DNA of 64,000 bases from Sporomusa silvacetica DSM 10669 (lineage in GTDB: Bacteria; Bacillota; Negativicutes; Sporomusales; Sporomusaceae). The DNA lies in contig NZ_LSLK01000060.1 in NCBI RefSeq assembly GCF_002257705.1, forward strand, positions 1 through 64,000, given 5' to 3'. Made by a program: the position numbers and the translations under genes. The notes under the pieces are model-generated. The model was not told where the DNA came from. It saw only the letters and a program-made list of their open reading frames with translations, and ran no database searches. Every line of letters begins with the position of its first letter. Position 1 is the stretch's first letter. Below are positions 15,819 to 24,991 of the stretch, piece after piece.

Positions 15819-16592
15819 TCAGTTTCTACTTGATTGTAACATTTCTTTAAGACTGATGAATGGATTGGTATAACGCTTAAGTCCTGTAGTTTTTCCATAC
15901 TGCAGCGCCTGCATAGGACACCATTGAAGGCATGCATAACAATGGCTGCAATTATGCTTCCAGATTGGCCTTCCGTCTTTAAGCTCAATGTTTTCAGCAG
16001 GACATATTTTTGCACATATGCCGCACTGATTGCATTTCTCATTGACCCAAAAGGATTTATCTCTTTTATAAATCAGCCACAAAAACATCTTGTATTGAAT
16101 ACCTATCCAAAGGTTGTTAAGAAACCCGTTTTTCTCTATTACCTGAGCCTTTTTATTTTTTATGGTTTGAATAATTCTATCAACTCTTTGATCACAAGCC
16201 TGGAAAAGTTTATTCTGTTCTTCTTCATTGAAAGTAATGTAGATGGACGGCATGTGGACGGCAAAACCCGCAGCAAGCTTCATTCCACGTTTTTCAAACA
16301 GCTTGCTCGTCTGCTCCAGCGCTCCTCCGAGGTTGCCTCCATGCGTTGCAACTGCATAATAATATGCAACTTTAAAAGATTTGAGCTTTTTGATGAATTT
16401 TACCACCATCATAGGCACTCCTTTTGAATGTACTGGAAAAACAATTCCTGCAGTTTCAAAAGCACCATACATTTCCTGGTTTATAGCCTTCGAAATCGAT
16501 ATAAGTTCGGTGCTGCCAAGCTTTTCTGCCATGTCTTTAGCAACCTTCAAAGAATTGCCCGTACCAGAGAAATAATAAATCACATTATCCAT
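15819..16592 (-). CDS. EFR1-type flavodoxin/ferredoxin fusion
   Basis: A 257-residue protein. Residues 1-150 are a flavodoxin-like domain with the FMN loop YYFSGTGNSLKVAKDMAEKL. The C-terminal region has two 4Fe-4S motifs, CNQCGICAKICPAENI and CSHCYACLQWCPMQAL. This matches the EFR1 family of fused flavodoxin/ferredoxin proteins, which are electron carriers. The start at 16592 is chosen because the flavodoxin fold begins there; the upstream frame to 16625 has no better ribosome site. It lies upstream of tetR on the same strand. Confidence 0.85.
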   Translation of the reverse strand: MDNVIYYFSGTGNSLKVAKDMAEKLGSTELISISKAINQEMYGAFETAGIVFPVHSKGVPMMVVKFIKKLKSFKVAYYYAVATHGGNLGGALEQTSKLFEKRGMKLAAGFAVHMPSIYITFNEEEQNKLFQACDQRVDRIIQTIKNKKAQVIEKNGFLNNLWIGIQYKMFLWLIYKRDKSFWVNEKCNQCGICAKICPAENIELKDGRPIWKHNCSHCYACLQWCPMQALQYGKTTGLKRYTNPFISLKEMLQSSRN

Positions 16593-16683
16593 TTTAAGTT
16601 CCATTCCTTTCTCTATATGCCGCAAGCGGCACGCCGCTCAAGGCACAGAAACATATGAAAGCAACACATACAATATATAGTTT

Positions 16684-16935
16684 TGAAATTCACAGTTGCC
16701 ATAGATACAAGGATGAAGCCGCCAGAGGCTATGAAAAACGCGGCAACTGCGAAAACTACATCAAGGAAGCCAAATATGCATGAGCGTCGGCAGTCTGCTG
16801 CTGAAGTCCTTTTGGGCTAACGAAGCGGTCTTTCAGCTTATAATGCTGGCATATATCAGAACAGCCAGAAGCACAATTTTGAAGCTGGCATTTGATTATC
16901 CTTATAAGGATGTCTACCTGCGATATGATGGATAA
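16684..16935 (+). mobile_element. IS1380-like transposase relic
   Basis: Plus strand 16691-16780 encodes RGYEKRGNCENYIKEAKY and the next frame from 16780 encodes MSVGSLLLKSFWANEAVFQL then AYIRTARSTILKLAFDYPYK, stop at 16933. Together these follow the C-terminal part of IS1380-type transposases, with a frameshift near 16778 and an internal deletion after LMLAY. Inactive. The rest of 16626-17138 shows no gene. Confidence 0.65.
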
Positions 16936-17138
16936 AAAAACCGGGGTCATGTTCATGGATTTATATTTTAGCCTTTTTTAAAGCAGAGGGTTGCTTTGCA
17001 TGCGATTTTAATGGATACAATAGCCGCTATATTACGCCAAACAGATTAGTTTACTGAAAATGGAGGTGGACGCCGTGGTAAAATATTATCGTGAACGTCA
17101 AAATACGTCGTCAAATGCAACGATTGGGCTACGAATAG

Positions 17139-17489
17139 CTATTCGCGTGAAATTTCAGTGTCACTAAGATGTTCCCTTCCCCATTCATCCAAAGAAAGAA
17201 TAATCGTTTTTAAACTCTCCCCTTGCGGCGTAAGAGAATATTCTACCCTTGGCGGAACCTCCGGATATACTGTTTTGCTGATAATCCTTACCTGCTCTAG
17301 CTCTTGCAAGCGGGATGAGAGAGTCTTAGGACTAATTCCTTGCAGCGACTTTTGCAACTGGCCAAACCGCTTGGTGCTTGTGGCAATTTCACACAGAATT
17401 AATAGAGCCCATTTTCTGCCAATAATTCCAAGTATACTTTCCATTGGGCAAAAACATTTTTCACTAGCCAGTTCATCATTTTTGCTCAT
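17139..17489 (-). CDS. HxlR family transcriptional regulator
   Basis: A 116-residue winged-helix protein of typical HxlR/MarR-like length. The core reads IIGRKWALLILCEIATSTKRF, then GISPKTLSSRLQELEQ, and the wing VPPRVEYSLTPQGESL. Two cysteines near the N-terminus (C12, C14 in KCFCP) are in the place where HxlR proteins sense electrophiles or oxidants. It is divergent from the flavoprotein gene at 17624, the usual arrangement of an HxlR regulator and its target, with 134 bases between them. Confidence 0.9.
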   Translation of the reverse strand: MSKNDELASEKCFCPMESILGIIGRKWALLILCEIATSTKRFGQLQKSLQGISPKTLSSRLQELEQVRIISKTVYPEVPPRVEYSLTPQGESLKTIILSLDEWGREHLSDTEISRE

Positions 17490-17623
17490 TTTACTTCCCT
17501 TCCGTGAAGTAACTACAATAAATGTAACTACTTTATTTTTTGAAGAAACGTTGTTATACTTGAGTTAAATTTTACAATAAAGTCATCAGAATTTCAAATC
17601 TAGAAAACGAAAGGATGATTCAT

Positions 17624-18160
17624 ATGAAAAAAGTGGTAGCGTTTATCGGCAGTCCGCGCAAGAACGGCAACACAGCCACCGTCATCGGCGAGATCCTCCG
17701 CGGCGCGCAAGCGGCCGGTGCCGAAACCGCCGTCTTCGACCTTTACGCCCTCGACATCAAACCCTGCATAAGCTGCTTCACCTGCCGGAACGAACCGGTC
17801 TGCTCCCAACATGACGCCATGCCGGCGATCTACGAGGCCATCAAGAAAGCCGACGCCGTCGTCATCGGCTCGCCCGTCTACATGCGCCAGGTAACCGGCC
17901 AGACAAAAACCTTCTTCGACCGGCTCTTCCCCTTAATGGACTTAGTGGACGCCGGCTTCCAGCCGCGGTTCGGCACCAAAAAGACCGTCATGGTCTACTC
18001 CCAGGACACTCCCGACCCTAAAGCCTACGCGGTCGCTTTCGCCGACAACGCCGGCTTCCTGAAATCCGCGGGCCTCGACGTCGTGGACACCATCGTCGTC
18101 GCCGGCAACGCCGCGCCGAAGGCAGAAGCGTTCGTTACAGGTAAAAACCTCGTCCAATAA
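17624..18160 (+). CDS. Flavodoxin-family NAD(P)H-dependent oxidoreductase
   Basis: A 178-residue protein with the FMN loop FIGSPRKNGNTATVIGE at residues 7-23, CISCFTC at about 48, and VIGSPVYMRQVTGQTKTFFDRL. It belongs to the same fold as the protein at 6487-7155. The ATG at 17624 is favoured by AAAGG nine bases upstream. The gene is clearly richer in G and C than its neighbours, with mostly C or G in third positions, so it was probably acquired from a high-GC relative. It ends with a clear terminator and is likely controlled by the divergent HxlR gene. Confidence 0.87.
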   Translation: MKKVVAFIGSPRKNGNTATVIGEILRGAQAAGAETAVFDLYALDIKPCISCFTCRNEPVCSQHDAMPAIYEAIKKADAVVIGSPVYMRQVTGQTKTFFDRLFPLMDLVDAGFQPRFGTKKTVMVYSQDTPDPKAYAVAFADNAGFLKSAGLDVVDTIVVAGNAAPKAEAFVTGKNLVQ

Positions 18161-18177
18161 CGCCCCAGCCACAAACA

Positions 18178-18208
18178 CAAAAGCTCTCGCACCCCGCGAG
18201 AGCTTTTG
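18178..18208 (+). terminator. Intrinsic terminator of the flavoprotein gene
   Basis: CAAAAGCTCTCGC (18178-18190) pairs perfectly with 18196-18208 over 13 bases with a 5-base loop, and the stem ends in a T run on the plus strand. Confidence 0.85.
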
Positions 18209-18212
18209 TCGT

Positions 18213-18350
18213 TCATATCCCGTCCCCGTCCGTGCCTGCGGCCGTTGCCTCGGCCGCAGGTTGCTCCGCCCGGCGGTACCTGGCCCGCGTGATCACCACC
18301 ACCGCCAGCACGATCAGCGCCGCCGCCGCGTCCCGCTTGTAATCAAATTG
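18213..18350 (-). pseudogene. C-terminal fragment of a GC-rich membrane protein
   Basis: The minus-strand frame reads FDYKRDAAAALIVLAVVVIT then RARYRRAEQPAAEA and stops at 18213. It is one hydrophobic segment with a basic, alanine-rich tail. The high GC matches the flavoprotein gene next to it, so both probably came in together, and the upstream part was lost. The family is not identified. Confidence 0.4.
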
Positions 18351-18361
18351 GAGGATGAAAT

Positions 18362-18469
18362 ATGTTTAGTTACGAGATACCCAGTAAAGTTGTTTTTGGT
18401 AATATATTAAATCTTCTCCGCCATATCTTCAATGCCTATTATGTTAAGCTTACGTTAAGAATAGAATAA
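18362..18469 (+). pseudogene. Possible N-terminal stub of an iron-containing alcohol dehydrogenase
   Basis: TTGGAGGATGAAAT precedes an ATG whose first residues, MFSYEIPSKVVFGN, look like the start of group III alcohol dehydrogenases. After about 16 codons the match ends and the frame stops at 18467-18469. It overlaps the antisense fragment 18213-18350 only at its upstream side. The rest of 18470-18732 shows a short hairpin (GGATACTATTGATAGTATCC at about 18560-18579) and no gene. Confidence 0.35.
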
Positions 18470-18732
18470 GCGCACAGGGGTGACTATCGTCGTATTATCC
18501 GTCTTTCATCAATTAAATTTCGTTCAATAATTCGCTTCCGATAAAAAGCTCTTATGAAAAAGGATACTATTGATAGTATCCCTTAATCACCTATCCTATT
18601 CTGTTGTGTTCCCACATACTATATCAACCACTACCGAAACATTAAAATAATTTTTCATCTCTTTATTACGGCATTTTTCACCATTACCTGTGAACACCAC
18701 ATGTTTCACAAAGTGCTTAAATCTAAGGATTT

Positions 18733-20118
18733 CTACGTATCTGCTCTTTGTATCAACGCTATCGCCTCGACGTGAAATGTCTGTGCAAACATATCCACTG
18801 GCTGAATCTCCTTTGTCTGGTAACCTAAGTCATTCAAAACCGCCAAATCCCGCGCTAGTGAAGCGGGATTACAGGATACATAGACAATTCGCTTGGGTTC
18901 CATGCTTGCGAAGGTCTCCAGTACCTTTTGTTCACAGCCCGCCCGGGGCGGATCAACAACAATGACATCTGGTTTGATGCCTTGTTTGAACATGCGTGGC
19001 ATGACAGCAACGGCATCGCCGACAAGGAACTCTACGTTTTGGACATTATTATTGCTGGCGTTTTGCCGGGCGTCGAGGATAGCCGGTTCGACAATTTCGA
19101 TACCGTAAACTTTGGCTGCCTGACGGGCCAGAAAAAGGGTGATAGTACCGGTACCGCAGTAGGCATCAATGACGGTTTCAGTGCCGGTCAGTCCGGCGTA
19201 CTTGACGGCTTGGTTATAGAGTACCTCAGCCTGAGCCGTGTTTACCTGGAAAAATGACCGGGCCGATATGGCAAAGGTGAACTCGCCAAGTTTATCGGTT
19301 ATGGTGTCTTGTCCCCAAAGGGTACGGGTTTTGTGACCCATAATGATATTGGTGCACTTGGAATTAATGTTTTGAACAATGCTTACAAGCCCAGCTATCT
19401 TGGTTTGAAGGCATTCAATGAGGGCTTGGCGCTGAGGCAATTGCTCTGTAGCCGTTACCAATACGATCATGACTTGGCCGGTTGCTGTGCCTACCCGCCC
19501 CAGGACATGGCGAATAATGCCCTGGCCGGTACGCTCATCATAAGGCTCAATGCCAAGTTTTTCAATTGCATTTCGGACTTCCCTGACAATGTCGTTATTG
19601 ACTTGATGCTGGATAAGGCAGTTCTCGGTATCAACAATATCATGGCTTCCCTGGGAATAGCAGCCTACCACTACTTTGCCGTTTTTCCTCCCTACAGGAA
19701 ATTGCATTTTATTGCGGTAATACCAGGGACTGGGCGCGCCTAAAGTAGGATGAACAAGAACTCCCGGCAGCTTAGCAATACGGGTAATAGTATCAACAAC
19801 CTGCTGCCGTTTACAATTGAGCTGTTCTTTATAGTTCAAGTGCTGCAGCTGGCAGCCACCACATTGGCTGTATATCCCGCATTCGGGGGCAATTCGGTGG
19901 GGCGACGGGATTTGAACTGTTGCCAGACGGCCAATGGCGTAGGTCTTTTTGACGGTAGTAATGACTGCCGTCACTGTTTCTCCAGGCAAGGCACCCGGAA
20001 TAAATACTGTGAAGTCCTGATAACGTCCTACGCCTTCACCACTATGTCCGAGACCGGTTATATCAATAGTATCGGTTTGTCCCTTTTCTACGGGAACTGA
20101 TGAAGCTTTGTTTGCCAC
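18733..20118 (-). CDS. rlmD: 23S rRNA (uracil-5-)-methyltransferase, RlmD/RlmCD type
   Basis: A 461-residue SAM-dependent RNA methyltransferase. The N-terminal TRAM domain (ITGLGHSGEGVGRYQDFTVF) is followed by a 4Fe-4S motif, CGIYSQCGGCQLQHL, with a fourth cysteine in DTENCLIQ. The methyltransferase part holds VIDAYCGTGTITLFLA, VVDPPRAGC and the catalytic cysteine in YVSCNPASLARDL. I start at GTG 20118 with AAAAGGTGA upstream; the longer frame to 20181 has no ribosome site. It forms 5-methyluridine in 23S rRNA. Firmicutes often have one enzyme doing both RlmC and RlmD sites, so the exact position is uncertain. Confidence 0.9.
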   Translation of the reverse strand: MANKASSVPVEKGQTDTIDITGLGHSGEGVGRYQDFTVFIPGALPGETVTAVITTVKKTYAIGRLATVQIPSPHRIAPECGIYSQCGGCQLQHLNYKEQLNCKRQQVVDTITRIAKLPGVLVHPTLGAPSPWYYRNKMQFPVGRKNGKVVVGCYSQGSHDIVDTENCLIQHQVNNDIVREVRNAIEKLGIEPYDERTGQGIIRHVLGRVGTATGQVMIVLVTATEQLPQRQALIECLQTKIAGLVSIVQNINSKCTNIIMGHKTRTLWGQDTITDKLGEFTFAISARSFFQVNTAQAEVLYNQAVKYAGLTGTETVIDAYCGTGTITLFLARQAAKVYGIEIVEPAILDARQNASNNNVQNVEFLVGDAVAVMPRMFKQGIKPDVIVVDPPRAGCEQKVLETFASMEPKRIVYVSCNPASLARDLAVLNDLGYQTKEIQPVDMFAQTFHVEAIALIQRADT

Positions 20119-20201
20119 GAATGTCACCTTTTCTTTTAAAATATCCACCGCGAGTAAAATTGCTACAACCGAAACTCGCAATGACTGTCAGAGACAGCAA
20201 C

Positions 20202-20225
20202 AGAGGGCGGAGATATCCGCCCTCT
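20202..20225 (-). terminator. Hairpin after the Lon-like gene
   Basis: AGAGGGCGG (20202-20210) pairs with CCGCCCTCT (20217-20225) around a 6-base loop, directly after the stop codon of the Lon-like gene at 20230. Confidence 0.65.
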
Positions 20226-20229
20226 TTGC

Positions 20230-22653
20230 CTACTCCTCTTTCTTGTCTAACTTATCCTCTGAAGCCTTGCCAAGCTTAATCAGGGTATCTGTATATTCTT
20301 TGAGTTTTTGGCCAACTAGAGCGTTGACCGTACCTGGTGGGTAGATTCCATCCGGATTGGGTTCACCGGCAGGTGTGCCTGTCAGGACTTCAATCCCCTG
20401 GTCAATGGATGCTACTGGGTAGATATGAAATTCACCTTGTCGCACCGCCTCGATGACCTCATCATTTAATGCCAAATTACTGACATTTTGATGTGGAATC
20501 ATTACCCCTTGCTTGCCTGTCAGACCTTTTAGCTTGCACACCGAGAAAAAGCCTTCAATTTTTTCGGTGGCACCGCCGATAGGCTGAATCTCACCCTTCT
20601 GATTGACTGATCCGGTAACTGCTATATCTTGTTTGATCGGCAATCCAGCTAAGCTGGATAATATGGCATATAGTTCCGTACTTGACGCACTATCGCCATC
20701 AACTCCGTCATATAGTTGTTCAAAGGTCAGGCTGGCAGTCAGGGTCAACGGATATTTCTGCGCATATTTTTGTCCAAGGTAACCGCTTAGGATAAGCACG
20801 CCTTTGGTATGGCTGGTACCGCTGATCTTAGTTTCACGCTCAATGTTAACAACGCCGCTTTTGCCAAGATAGGTATTGGCGGTTATGCGGGAGGGTTTAC
20901 CAAACATGTATTCACCCACAGACAATACTGCCAAGCCATTGACTTGCCCGATCTTTTCACCCTCGGTGTCAATCAGCAGATGTCCTTCAGCAAACATTTC
21001 CTGCAGACGGTCTTCATATTTATTAGCGCGATAGCGCTTTTCTTCGATGGCTTTTTTGATGTGCGCAGCTGTAACTATCTGGCTGTTATCCATTGTAGCC
21101 CAGACATCGGCCTCACACAATAACTCAACAACATCATTAAAGCGGGTAGTCAGCTTGGTTTGCGTGCCAGTCAGGCGTGAACTGTATTCAACAACCCTAG
21201 CAACTGCTGCTTTGTCAAAATGCTTGAGTTTCTCCCGGCTGACAGTAGAGCTGATAAAGCCAGCTAATTTTTGAATGTTGCCTGCGTTGTTCTCCATAAC
21301 TACATCAAAATCGGCATGAGCTTTGAATAGTTTTCTGAAATCCTCATCATAGTTGTATAAAAGTTGATATATATTGGGATTGCCAATAAGAACTACTTTA
21401 ATATCAATGGGAATGGGCTCTGGTTTTAGTGAGGCCATAGCCAATACACCGTATTGTTCGCCCAGATTCTCAATTTGTAGCTTTTTAGTCTTAAGTACCC
21501 GTTTCAAGGCTTCCCAAGCACCAACATTTGTCAACACATCGCGGGCATTTAAGATCAAATAGCCGCCATTAGCCTTGTGCAACGCTCCCGGTTTAATCAT
21601 GGTGTAGTCGGTACTGACCACTCCCATATGATTTTCATACTCAGCCCGCCCCACTAGATTATAGTAGGTAGGATTAATTTCCACGACAACAGGGGCCCCC
21701 AGGGTCTCACGGTGGTCTACCAGCAGATTGACGTTATATTTGTCTTTAGCATCTGGTGCCGGGCGTTTGAGCAAGGCCAACGGGTTGTTATCCTCTTCCT
21801 GTTGGGGTTTAAACTCGTTAATATTCTTGGATACATCCTGCCTAATGGCCTCCAGGTAATCAACAACAGTTTTATGTCCATCATATTTTTCTTTAAGCGC
21901 ATCAATTAGGTGTCCGGCAGCAAATAATCCAATTTTGATATCAAGCTGCTTTAATTCTTCACGCGTCGCCCGTTCCAGCAATTGAATACGCCGAACAACT
22001 TCCATTCCTTTTTCATGAACAGCAAATAAGTTTTTCTCAATAGCGTCACGCTGTTCTTTGGCAAGCTGTTGAAAATCCTCAGGGGCTAAGGTCTTGCCAT
22101 CCATCATGGGCAACCCAACAAAACCGGTAGAACTCCATTGTGGCGAAATTCCCTGAGTTTCGGCATATTGAGTGAATTCTTCCACCATAACTGCTCGCTG
22201 TTCTTGGTATTGTTTTACCAGTCCGGCTTTGGCCTGTTCATAGTCTTCACTACTAAATACTTTGGGAATATCTGTTTTCAGATCTTCAATAAGTTCTTGC
22301 ATATCTTGCTTGAAAATATATCCCATACCTGAAGGCAATGCTAAGGCAATAGGCTGTCCGGGAGTTTCTAGATTGTTTACATAACACCAGTCATAGGGAC
22401 GTTCCTGCGTGCTGGCTACTTTCTTTACCGCGGCTTCAGCGTAAGTGATTTTTCCAGTACCGACTAGACCGGACATAAAGATATTATAACCGGGATTTTT
22501 GGTAAAAAGACCAAATTCAACTGCCTTTACGGCCCGCTCCTGACCAATCATGACTTCCAGCGGCGGCACAGTTTCGGTTGTATCAAAGGTAAAAGCGGTT
22601 TCATCACAGTTAAAGCGGAGTTTTTCGACTGGCAATTCCTGACTAATGGTCAT
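20230..22653 (-). CDS. Lon-like ATP-dependent protease (AAA_32/Lon C type)
   Basis: An 807-residue protein. The N-terminal part has an AAA-type ATPase region with the P-loop SGLVGTGKIT (about residue 60) and a long helical insertion (about 130-280). The C-terminal 200 residues are a Lon S16 protease domain: DGDSASSTEL with the catalytic Ser and GGATEKIEGFF with the catalytic Lys. This is the Lon-related family lacking the N-terminal substrate domain. The residue after the P-loop lysine is Ile where Ser or Thr is usual. The ATG at 22653 follows GGAGGACTT. It probably degrades damaged or unfolded proteins. Confidence 0.88.
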   Translation of the reverse strand: MTISQELPVEKLRFNCDETAFTFDTTETVPPLEVMIGQERAVKAVEFGLFTKNPGYNIFMSGLVGTGKITYAEAAVKKVASTQERPYDWCYVNNLETPGQPIALALPSGMGYIFKQDMQELIEDLKTDIPKVFSSEDYEQAKAGLVKQYQEQRAVMVEEFTQYAETQGISPQWSSTGFVGLPMMDGKTLAPEDFQQLAKEQRDAIEKNLFAVHEKGMEVVRRIQLLERATREELKQLDIKIGLFAAGHLIDALKEKYDGHKTVVDYLEAIRQDVSKNINEFKPQQEEDNNPLALLKRPAPDAKDKYNVNLLVDHRETLGAPVVVEINPTYYNLVGRAEYENHMGVVSTDYTMIKPGALHKANGGYLILNARDVLTNVGAWEALKRVLKTKKLQIENLGEQYGVLAMASLKPEPIPIDIKVVLIGNPNIYQLLYNYDEDFRKLFKAHADFDVVMENNAGNIQKLAGFISSTVSREKLKHFDKAAVARVVEYSSRLTGTQTKLTTRFNDVVELLCEADVWATMDNSQIVTAAHIKKAIEEKRYRANKYEDRLQEMFAEGHLLIDTEGEKIGQVNGLAVLSVGEYMFGKPSRITANTYLGKSGVVNIERETKISGTSHTKGVLILSGYLGQKYAQKYPLTLTASLTFEQLYDGVDGDSASSTELYAILSSLAGLPIKQDIAVTGSVNQKGEIQPIGGATEKIEGFFSVCKLKGLTGKQGVMIPHQNVSNLALNDEVIEAVRQGEFHIYPVASIDQGIEVLTGTPAGEPNPDGIYPPGTVNALVGQKLKEYTDTLIKLGKASEDKLDKKEE

Positions 22654-22753
22654 GAAGAGAAGTCCTCCCTTTGTTTTCATCTTCCTACATATTTATGTAT
22701 TTATGTAGATTTTCCCACATAAATGCATTCTACTTTCTATTGAAAAAATCCTG

Positions 22754-23428
22754 CTACACTAAGGGCACTCCCAAAACCATCATTACTATTTTACTGGTAT
22801 TGATAAAGGAGTGGGCCGTAATTGAAGTTAGTAGTGACCCTGTCCAAAAATAGAGTAAGGCAAAACCAATGCCCACAATAATCATTTCCACCAGCCAATA
22901 AGCATTGAAATGAAAAAGAGCAAAAATAGCGGCACTGGCTACTGCCCCACCCCATAATCCCCACTTATCTTTGAGCGGTAAAAAGGTAAACATCCGATAG
23001 AGTATTTCTTCTGTCACCGGTGCAGCAACGCCAGCCAGAAATAACGGCATGATGAGCTGCTGCCACGACATTGCTGCTTGTACCTGCGCTACTATCGGGT
23101 GCTGGGTCGGCGACACTAACAGCGTGGTGGTATATAGCCGTTCACTGTACAGGCTGATAAAGAGTAGTGCTGCCCCGCCTGCCAAGCCTTTTAGTACATT
23201 TCGCCCCCAGTTATTTAGGGAAAATCCCAGCTTTGTCAGGTCACCCTTAGTATGACGAACTGTCCATAATACTAACGCTATGACTAACATGCGGTCAGTC
23301 ATTTCAATAACAAATGAGCTGGCGTCAAAAAATAGTGGATAGACTAGTCGCACAATAAGAATTCCAACTGCTAGGCGCAAAATGTGAACAGATAGTACGG
23401 CGCGTAAATTCCAGGTGGCTTTTAGCAT
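22754..23428 (-). CDS. CPBP family intramembrane glutamic protease
   Basis: A 224-residue protein with six to seven hydrophobic segments. The CPBP/Abi signature is visible as VTEEILYRMFTFL (the EExxxR motif) and, later, FALFHFNAYW (the FxxxH motif). These are prenyl-protease-like (Rce1-type) glutamic endopeptidases. I start at ATG 23428, eight bases after GAGG, and not at the frame opening at 23497. It lies between the Lon-like gene and gatB and is probably monocistronic. The substrate is unknown. Confidence 0.82.
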   Translation of the reverse strand: MLKATWNLRAVLSVHILRLAVGILIVRLVYPLFFDASSFVIEMTDRMLVIALVLWTVRHTKGDLTKLGFSLNNWGRNVLKGLAGGAALLFISLYSERLYTTTLLVSPTQHPIVAQVQAAMSWQQLIMPLFLAGVAAPVTEEILYRMFTFLPLKDKWGLWGGAVASAAIFALFHFNAYWLVEMIIVGIGFALLYFWTGSLLTSITAHSFINTSKIVMMVLGVPLV

Positions 23429-23500
23429 ATTGTCAACCTCTTTTTTAGGTACATCAATACCATTATGTGCGCTCCTACCCGCTTTCATACCATACAAAAA

Positions 23501-23524
23501 CAGGGCGCGAAAATCCGCACCCTG
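23501..23524 (-). terminator. Hairpin downstream of gatB
   Basis: CAGGGCGCG and CGCACCCTG form a stem with one mismatch 20 bases beyond the gatB stop. It probably ends the gat operon on the minus strand. Confidence 0.5.
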
Positions 23525-23545
23525 CCTGGAAATTTATGCAACTAT

Positions 23546-24988
23546 TTAGAGTAAGGCTAACCGCTCTTTTAATAATTTGTTCACAAGTTCTGGGTTGGCT
23601 CGGCCTTTGCTTTGCTTCATAACCTGACCAACCAAGAAGCCAATCGCTTTTTCTTTGCCTGCTTTAAAGTCGGCTACCGATTGCGGATTGGCGGCAATGG
23701 CACCGTCCACAATAGCAACAATTGCTCCTTCGTCACTAATTTGAACAAGACCCTGTTCTTTGACAATGGCCTCAGCATCTTTGCCGCTGTCCCACATGCC
23801 TTCAAATACTGTTTTGGCAATCTTGCCGGAGATGGTTCCTTTGGCAATAAGCCCAACCAGGCTGGCTAGCTGCGTTGGCGTAACCGGGCACTCTTCGACT
23901 GCTTTGTTGGCCGCATTCAAATGCTTGGAGACCTCACCCATTAGCCAGTTGGCGGCTGCTTTGGCATCAGCCCCTGCCTTAACGGTAGCATCATAGTAAT
24001 CAGCCATTGCCCGGCTGGCGATGATGGTTTCGGCATCATAAGCCGACAAACCATGGTCTGCCATGAGCCTTACCCTACGGGCATCAGGCATTTCGGGTAA
24101 GTTAGCCCGGATGCTTTCTACCTTGGCCGGATCAACCACAATGGGAACAAGTTCTGGCTCAGGAAAATAACGGTAGTCATGAGCTTGTTCTTTGTTACGC
24201 ATGGATAACGTTACTCCCTTGCCTTCATCCCAGGAGCGGGTTTCCTGAATAATATGACCGCCTTCTCCCAGCACTTCTGTCTGGCGTTCTACTTCATACT
24301 CAAGACCACGCTGCACAGCGCGAAAGGAATTTAGGTTCTTTAGTTCGGCTTTCGTGCCCAAAGTCTCCGTACCCACCGGGCGAAGGGAGATATTGGCATC
24401 GCAGCGCAAACTGCCCTCCTCCATCTTGCAGTCAGACACATCAATATATTGCAGAATGCTCTTCATTTTTTCCAGATAGGCTTTAGCTTCTTCAGGCGAC
24501 CGGAGATCAGGCTCAGACACGATTTCGATGAGCGGTACACCGGTGCGGTTGTAATCTACCAAGGCGTACTCGCTATTGTTGATAGTGCCTGAATGTACTA
24601 GTTTTCCGGCATCTTCTTCCATATGAACGCGAGTAATGCCAATGCGTTTGGTCTCGCCATTGACTTCAATATCCAGGTAGCCATCAACGGCAATAGGCAA
24701 ATCATATTGCGAGGTTTGGTAGTTCTTCGGCAAGTCAGGGTAATAGTAATTTTTTCGGTCAAATTTACTGAATGGTAAGATTTTGCAGTTAAGAGCCAGA
24801 CCGGCGCGGACGGCAAACTCTACTACTTTTTCATTAATGACTGGCAGCACCCCGGGAAGTCCCAGACAGACCGGACACACATTGGTGTTTTGGTCTGAAC
24901 CGAATTTGGTACTGCAACCACAGAATATTTTAGATTTTGTTTTAAGTTCTGAATGGACCTCAAGTCCAATGACTGTTTCATAGTTCAT
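23546..24988 (-). CDS. gatB: Aspartyl/glutamyl-tRNA amidotransferase subunit B
   Basis: A 480-residue protein of full family length. It begins YETVIGLEVHSELKTKSKIFCGC with the zinc-binding cysteines (CGC, and CPVCLGLPG). The PDLPKNYQTSQYDLPI and RHDYRYFPEPELVPI-like segments mark the kinase-like domain. The C-terminal 100 residues are the helical YqeY-like tail (GFLVGQVMKQSKGRANPELV). It phosphorylates and amidates Glu-tRNA(Gln) and Asp-tRNA(Asn) with GatA and GatC. It follows gatA by 3 bases. Confidence 0.98.
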   Translation of the reverse strand: MNYETVIGLEVHSELKTKSKIFCGCSTKFGSDQNTNVCPVCLGLPGVLPVINEKVVEFAVRAGLALNCKILPFSKFDRKNYYYPDLPKNYQTSQYDLPIAVDGYLDIEVNGETKRIGITRVHMEEDAGKLVHSGTINNSEYALVDYNRTGVPLIEIVSEPDLRSPEEAKAYLEKMKSILQYIDVSDCKMEEGSLRCDANISLRPVGTETLGTKAELKNLNSFRAVQRGLEYEVERQTEVLGEGGHIIQETRSWDEGKGVTLSMRNKEQAHDYRYFPEPELVPIVVDPAKVESIRANLPEMPDARRVRLMADHGLSAYDAETIIASRAMADYYDATVKAGADAKAAANWLMGEVSKHLNAANKAVEECPVTPTQLASLVGLIAKGTISGKIAKTVFEGMWDSGKDAEAIVKEQGLVQISDEGAIVAIVDGAIAANPQSVADFKAGKEKAIGFLVGQVMKQSKGRANPELVNKLLKERLALL

Positions 24989-24991
24989 AGC

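Noticed and set aside
16756..16956. 66-residue minus-strand frame
   Set aside because: It is antisense to the IS1380-like transposase relic, which explains the sequence better.
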